Assembly: GCA_903908025.1 (NCBI GenBank)
Contig: CAIVQM010000237.1
Span: forward strand, 1-17,050
Source: an uncultured bacterium
GTDB lineage: Bacteria > Actinomycetota > Actinomycetes > S36-B12
Length of the DNA stretch: 17,050 nt
Direction of reading: 5' to 3'
The notes beneath the pieces are model-generated. The model did not search any database. It worked only from the letters and a program-made list of their open reading frames with translations, and had not been told where the DNA came from. A program made the translations under genes and the position numbers. Position 1 is the stretch's first letter, and each line of letters opens with the position of its first letter. Shown here piece after piece: positions 14,102 to 17,050 of this stretch.

Positions 14102-14245
14102 TCAGCGCCCGTCTTCGATGAGGTCGCGCAGCGAGCCATGCCCGGCGACGGATGCCTCGCGGGCTGCGAGCAGGTAAGCGAGGGCCTGGTCCGCAGTTAA
14201 TCCATCAGGAGTATTCGCCTCGGGGATCCCGACATCGCTGTTCAT
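14102..14245 (-). CDS. Possible small protein, 47 aa
   Basis: The frame reads MNSDVGIPEANTPDGLTADQ, a helical middle (ALAYLLAAREASVAG), and a GHGSLRDLIEDGR end. No family is recognised. The ATG has only a weak GGGA close in front, but TACCCT, a TANNNT-type -10, ends 6 nt before it, fitting a leaderless start. It lies upstream of the HTH gene on the same strand, 55 bp away, and is divergent from the metallophosphoesterase gene. The longer open frame that continues upstream is antisense to that gene and is not coding. It may be a true small gene, or chance. Confidence 0.4.
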   Translation of the reverse strand: MNSDVGIPEANTPDGLTADQALAYLLAAREASVAGHGSLRDLIEDGR

Positions 14246-14335
14246 TCCCACAGGGTAGACAAGCCCAGCGACATTTTGGGTGTTCTGAAGGACGCAGCGC
14301 ACCGCACAGAGCCCGCCGTACGGCAGGATTCCCCC

Positions 14336-16129
14336 ATGGCAGGACTCAGCAGGCGCGCCTTCCTCGCCACCGTCGCGGGCCTGAGCGCGGCCTGGGCAAT
14401 CCCGAAGCAGGCCCTGGGCAGCGTGTTGTCCGCCCCGGCCGCTGTGGGCACCGGCACGAGCACCCTGCAGCAGGGCATCGCGATCGGCCCGATCGCCGAC
14501 AAGCAGTACCGCACGCTCGTCACGCGTGTTGGGGAGCCGCACTTCGCTCGCCTCGACATCCTCGGGCAGGTGCCCGACCCGAAGCGTGTCGATCGCCGGC
14601 GATCGTTGCTCTACTTCGGCCACCTCTCCGACATGCACCTGATGGATGCGCAGAGCCCGGCCCGACTCGAGCCGATGATCGCCATGGACCACACGTTGTG
14701 GGGCGGGGCGTTCCGCCCGCAGGACACGCTCACCACGCATGTTGCTGCGGCGATGGTCACGAGCATCACCGACCTGCGAATCTCGCAGGTGACGGGTGCC
14801 CCGCTTGCGGCAGCGTTCGTCACCGGAGACACCGCTGACATGCTCAGCAGCCTCGAGACCCGCTGGTACGTCGACCTTCTCGACGGTGTGCCGATCACGC
14901 CGAACTCCGGCGATATCGGTGTCTACGACGGTGTGCAGTCATGGTCCGAGGCGTACTACGCGTACCACCCCGAAGATCCGACCGGGGACTGGTTCGGCAA
15001 CTACGGCTTCCCCGCGGTGCCGGGCCTTCTTGATGCGGCGGTGAGCCAGGAGGTCAAGAGCCCCGGACTGCCCGTGCCCTGGTACGGCGTCTACGGCAAC
15101 CACGACACCGTCTATCTCGGCACGATGGGTGTCCCGGCGGCACTGCGCGCATTCGCCGTCGGTGATCGCAAGTTCTTCGACTGGACGGCTCAGGGCATCG
15201 ACTACGTGCAGGGCTGGTCAGCGGAAACGTCGGCACTGGCGCGCATGCTGCACGTGCTCTCGGACAACGTGGGCATCCACCTCGGATCGAAGGCCGTCAC
15301 GCCGGATCCGGCCCGCAAGCTGCTGCAGCAGCAGGACTTCATGGCCGCGCACTTCCAGACCACGCCGAACCCAGGACCTGTCGGCCACGGATTCACGCAG
15401 GCCAACCTCGACAGTGGCGAGACCTACTGGTCGGCAGACATCGGCCCGTTCGTCCGCGCCTTCGGCCTCGACACGTGCAACCAGATCGCGGGTCCAGACG
15501 GTGCCGTGCCCGAGGCGCAGTTCACGTGGCTGAAGCAGGGCCTCGAGCAGGCGACGAAGGAGGGCAAGCTCGCGATGCTCTTCAGCCATCACAACTCGTT
15601 CACCCTGGAGAACGACGCAGCGCTGGCCACGGAGCCGCAGCGACTCGTGCACGCGGAGGAGCTCATCGCCATGCTGCTCGAGTACCCCAACGTCGTGGCG
15701 TGGATGAACGGCCATACGCATATCAACACGATCACCCCGCATCGCAACGCTGCCGGAACGGGCGGCTTCTGGGAGATCACCACGGCGTCCTGCATCGACT
15801 ACCCGCAGCAGCAGCAGGTGATCGAGGTCGTCGACAATCGCGACGGGACGATGTCGCTGTTCACCACCGCGCTCGATCACGCAGCGCCGGCGGAGTGGAA
15901 CGGCGACCTCAGCCCCCTCGGCCTGGCGAGTCTGAGTCGCGAGCTCAGTGCGAACGACTGGGTCGAGAGCCCGAGCCTGCGTATCGGCTCGGTGATGGAC
16001 CGCAACTGCGAGCTGCTCATGCCCGCGCCCATCGACCTGAGTGCCGTAACCGATGCCGCGATCGAGGCAGCGCAGGCTGCCGACCGCGCACGGATCATGG
16101 CCTACGAGCAGGGCTGGTCAACGTCATGA
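14336..16129 (+). CDS. Tat-exported metallophosphoesterase, PPA1498 (TIGR03767) type
   Basis: The 597-aa product begins with a twin-arginine signal (SRRAFL at residues 5-10, then a hydrophobic stretch with an AxA-like end), so it should be folded before export. Metallophosphoesterase motifs are all present but widely spaced by inserts: SDMH (Asp99, His101), GDTAD (Asp165), GNHD (254-257), SHHNS (His418, His419) and GHTH (459-462). These bind a two-metal centre that cleaves phosphoesters. Long inserts plus a Tat signal are features of the family described from Propionibacterium acnes. The natural substrate is not known. The ATG at 14336 is preceded by AGGA with a 7-nt spacer. Its stop overlaps the next gene by four bases (ATGA), so it is coupled with the lipoprotein. 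Confidence 0.9.
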   Translation: MAGLSRRAFLATVAGLSAAWAIPKQALGSVLSAPAAVGTGTSTLQQGIAIGPIADKQYRTLVTRVGEPHFARLDILGQVPDPKRVDRRRSLLYFGHLSDMHLMDAQSPARLEPMIAMDHTLWGGAFRPQDTLTTHVAAAMVTSITDLRISQVTGAPLAAAFVTGDTADMLSSLETRWYVDLLDGVPITPNSGDIGVYDGVQSWSEAYYAYHPEDPTGDWFGNYGFPAVPGLLDAAVSQEVKSPGLPVPWYGVYGNHDTVYLGTMGVPAALRAFAVGDRKFFDWTAQGIDYVQGWSAETSALARMLHVLSDNVGIHLGSKAVTPDPARKLLQQQDFMAAHFQTTPNPGPVGHGFTQANLDSGETYWSADIGPFVRAFGLDTCNQIAGPDGAVPEAQFTWLKQGLEQATKEGKLAMLFSHHNSFTLENDAALATEPQRLVHAEELIAMLLEYPNVVAWMNGHTHINTITPHRNAAGTGGFWEITTASCIDYPQQQQVIEVVDNRDGTMSLFTTALDHAAPAEWNGDLSPLGLASLSRELSANDWVESPSLRIGSVMDRNCELLMPAPIDLSAVTDAAIEAAQAADRARIMAYEQGWSTS

Positions 16130-16500
16130 CACGGCCCACGACTCGATTCGGAACGGCAGGGGCGGCAGCTGTCATCGTGACGCTGCTGCTGGCGCTCAGT
16201 GGCTGCGCATCGCAGATAGGTGGGCTCGCTCCAGTCGGCGGTGACGCCCTCACAGGAGTGCGGATTGCGGCGGTTGACGTGCTGCTGGAGAACAAGCTCG
16301 GCATTCTCGAGGCACCCGTCTGCACGCAGGTGGCCAAGTCGGTGTCGTGTGTCGGCAGTCTCACTGACGGCAGCGTCGTCACCGTCGAGGCCGACGTATC
16401 CACGACGCCGGACACCATGACCGTCACCGTCGGCGGAACCACGATCTACGACGGTGATGTGCAGGCCGTGCTCGATAAGGCTGCGCAGGCCACCGAATGA
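16126..16500 (+). CDS. Small lipoprotein, DUF4333-like
   Basis: The 124-aa protein has a lipoprotein signal: basic N-terminus, hydrophobic GAAAVIVTLLLAL and the lipobox LSGC with Cys27 as the lipidated residue. The mature part is about 98 residues with two cysteines in EAPVCTQV and SVSCVGSL, followed by TDGSVVTVEADV and TMTVTVGG, a beta-rich pattern similar to the small DUF4333 lipoproteins and secreted proteins of actinobacteria. Family assignment is tentative. It would sit on the outer face of the membrane beside the exported phosphoesterase. It begins in an ATGA overlap with the phosphoesterase stop and ends in an ATGA overlap with the next start, so the three genes form one translationally coupled unit. 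Confidence 0.75.
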   Translation: MTRPTTRFGTAGAAAVIVTLLLALSGCASQIGGLAPVGGDALTGVRIAAVDVLLENKLGILEAPVCTQVAKSVSCVGSLTDGSVVTVEADVSTTPDTMTVTVGGTTIYDGDVQAVLDKAAQATE

Positions 16501-17050
16501 GGACCTACCGCGTCTCCGCCCTCGCCTCCGCCCTCGTGCGCATGTGGCGGGGCTGGGCCGTCATCGTTCCGGTTGTCATCGTCAACGCGATCCTGCAGGC
16601 GCTGCTCATCTGGACGGACCCAACACCCGGCGACGGAGCGGTGCCGGTCCTGCTCGCCCTCGCCAGCGCACTTGTCTTCATCGTCGCCTACGGCCTCGCC
16701 GCCGCCACCGCCCTTCATGTCGCCGACGGCAGGGTCGGCTGGCCGATGGCCATCATGGCGCTGAAGGATCGTGCCGGTGGCTACGCCTTCTCCGTCGTCG
16801 GCCTTCTCATCGTCATTGCCATCGGCCTCGCGCTCTACGGCCTGCCGGGCCTGCTCGTGGTTGCGGTGACCCCGTTCGTCCTCCTGGCAGCACTCGACGG
16901 GCAGCCCAATGTGCTCGGCAGCAACTTCCGCACGATCGCCCGCCGCCCCTGGCGCTGGCTGGTCACCACCGGCATCACCGGCCTGATCGTCATCCTCGGC
17001 TCGTTCATCAACGGATTCACGGCCTTCTTCATCCGCGGATCAGCGGCCAG
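16497..17050 (+). CDS. Multi-pass membrane protein, partial (runs off window)
   Basis: Starting with MRTYRVSALASALVRMWRGW, the frame stays open to the window end (184 full codons). At least five hydrophobic segments are seen (VIVPVVIVNAILQALLI, VLLALASALVFIVAYGLAA, FSVVGLLIVIAIGLALYGL, GLLVVAVTPFVLLAAL and TGITGLIVILGSFI). Basic residues flank the first and last (RMWRGW, ARRPWRW), placing those loops in the cytoplasm. I do not recognise the family; the layout recalls uncharacterised membrane proteins with a repeated glycerophosphoryl-diester-phosphodiesterase-type membrane domain, but this is weak. It overlaps the lipoprotein stop by four bases. The C-terminus is missing. Confidence 0.7.
   Translation, partial: MRTYRVSALASALVRMWRGWAVIVPVVIVNAILQALLIWTDPTPGDGAVPVLLALASALVFIVAYGLAAATALHVADGRVGWPMAIMALKDRAGGYAFSVVGLLIVIAIGLALYGLPGLLVVAVTPFVLLAALDGQPNVLGSNFRTIARRPWRWLVTTGITGLIVILGSFINGFTAFFIRGSAA

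Noticed and set aside
1..17050. CRISPR arrays, insertion sequences, rRNA or tRNA genes
   Set aside because: No regularly spaced direct repeats of CRISPR size, no transposase, and no RNA-gene signature were seen on either strand.

Overview
This is high-GC DNA from an actinobacterium (Actinomycetota), very probably an environmental or metagenome-derived lineage. The assignment rests on the mix of protein families: a UPF0182 membrane protein, a DUF2342-type metalloprotease-like protein, a YlbL-like PDZ/Lon-C protein, a DUF5679 zinc ribbon, a secreted septum-formation-family protein and a Tat-exported metallophosphoesterase of the PPA1498 type. Frequent GTG starts and GTGA/ATGA stop-start overlaps fit this. 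The first ~110 bases do not belong with the rest. They are AT-rich and encode, on the minus strand, a fragment that reads as Bacteroidota-type HisG, joined abruptly to a 5'-truncated actinobacterial gamma-glutamyltransferase gene. The likeliest cause is a chimeric contig end.

Layout. 1-112: foreign hisG fragment. 109-1443: truncated gamma-glutamyltransferase (+). 1447-3409: a hypothetical helical protein and an M20 metallopeptidase (both -). 3509-4585: secreted septum-formation-family protein and a 51-aa zinc ribbon (+), the latter closed by a very strong hairpin. 4728-6688: DUF2342 protein and a NUDIX hydrolase, overlapping (+). 6689-7115: a 427-bp gene-free stretch with a DnaA-box-like array partly spaced at 11 bp, then a promoter and a strong nested inverted repeat. 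7116-12123: 75-aa membrane protein, PDZ/Lon-C protein, UPF0182 protein and a methyltransferase, tightly packed (+). 12133-12459: apparent remnant of a PAP2 phosphatase (-). 12495-12929: ArfB-type ribosome-rescue hydrolase (+). 12941-14046: an HTH antitoxin-like gene and a nucleotidyltransferase toxin-like gene (-) with a perfect palindrome at the promoter. 14102-14245: possible 47-aa gene (-). 14336-17050: Tat metallophosphoesterase, lipoprotein and multi-pass membrane protein (+), joined by ATGA overlaps; the last runs off the window.

Most genes sit in short translationally coupled units. Three envelope-directed groups stand out: secreted septum-formation protein; PDZ/Lon-C with UPF0182; and metallophosphoesterase with lipoprotein and membrane protein. 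The least explained parts are the 6733-7013 intergenic region and the candidate toxin-antitoxin pair with its operator. The exact organism and the true function of several families cannot be decided from sequence reading alone.
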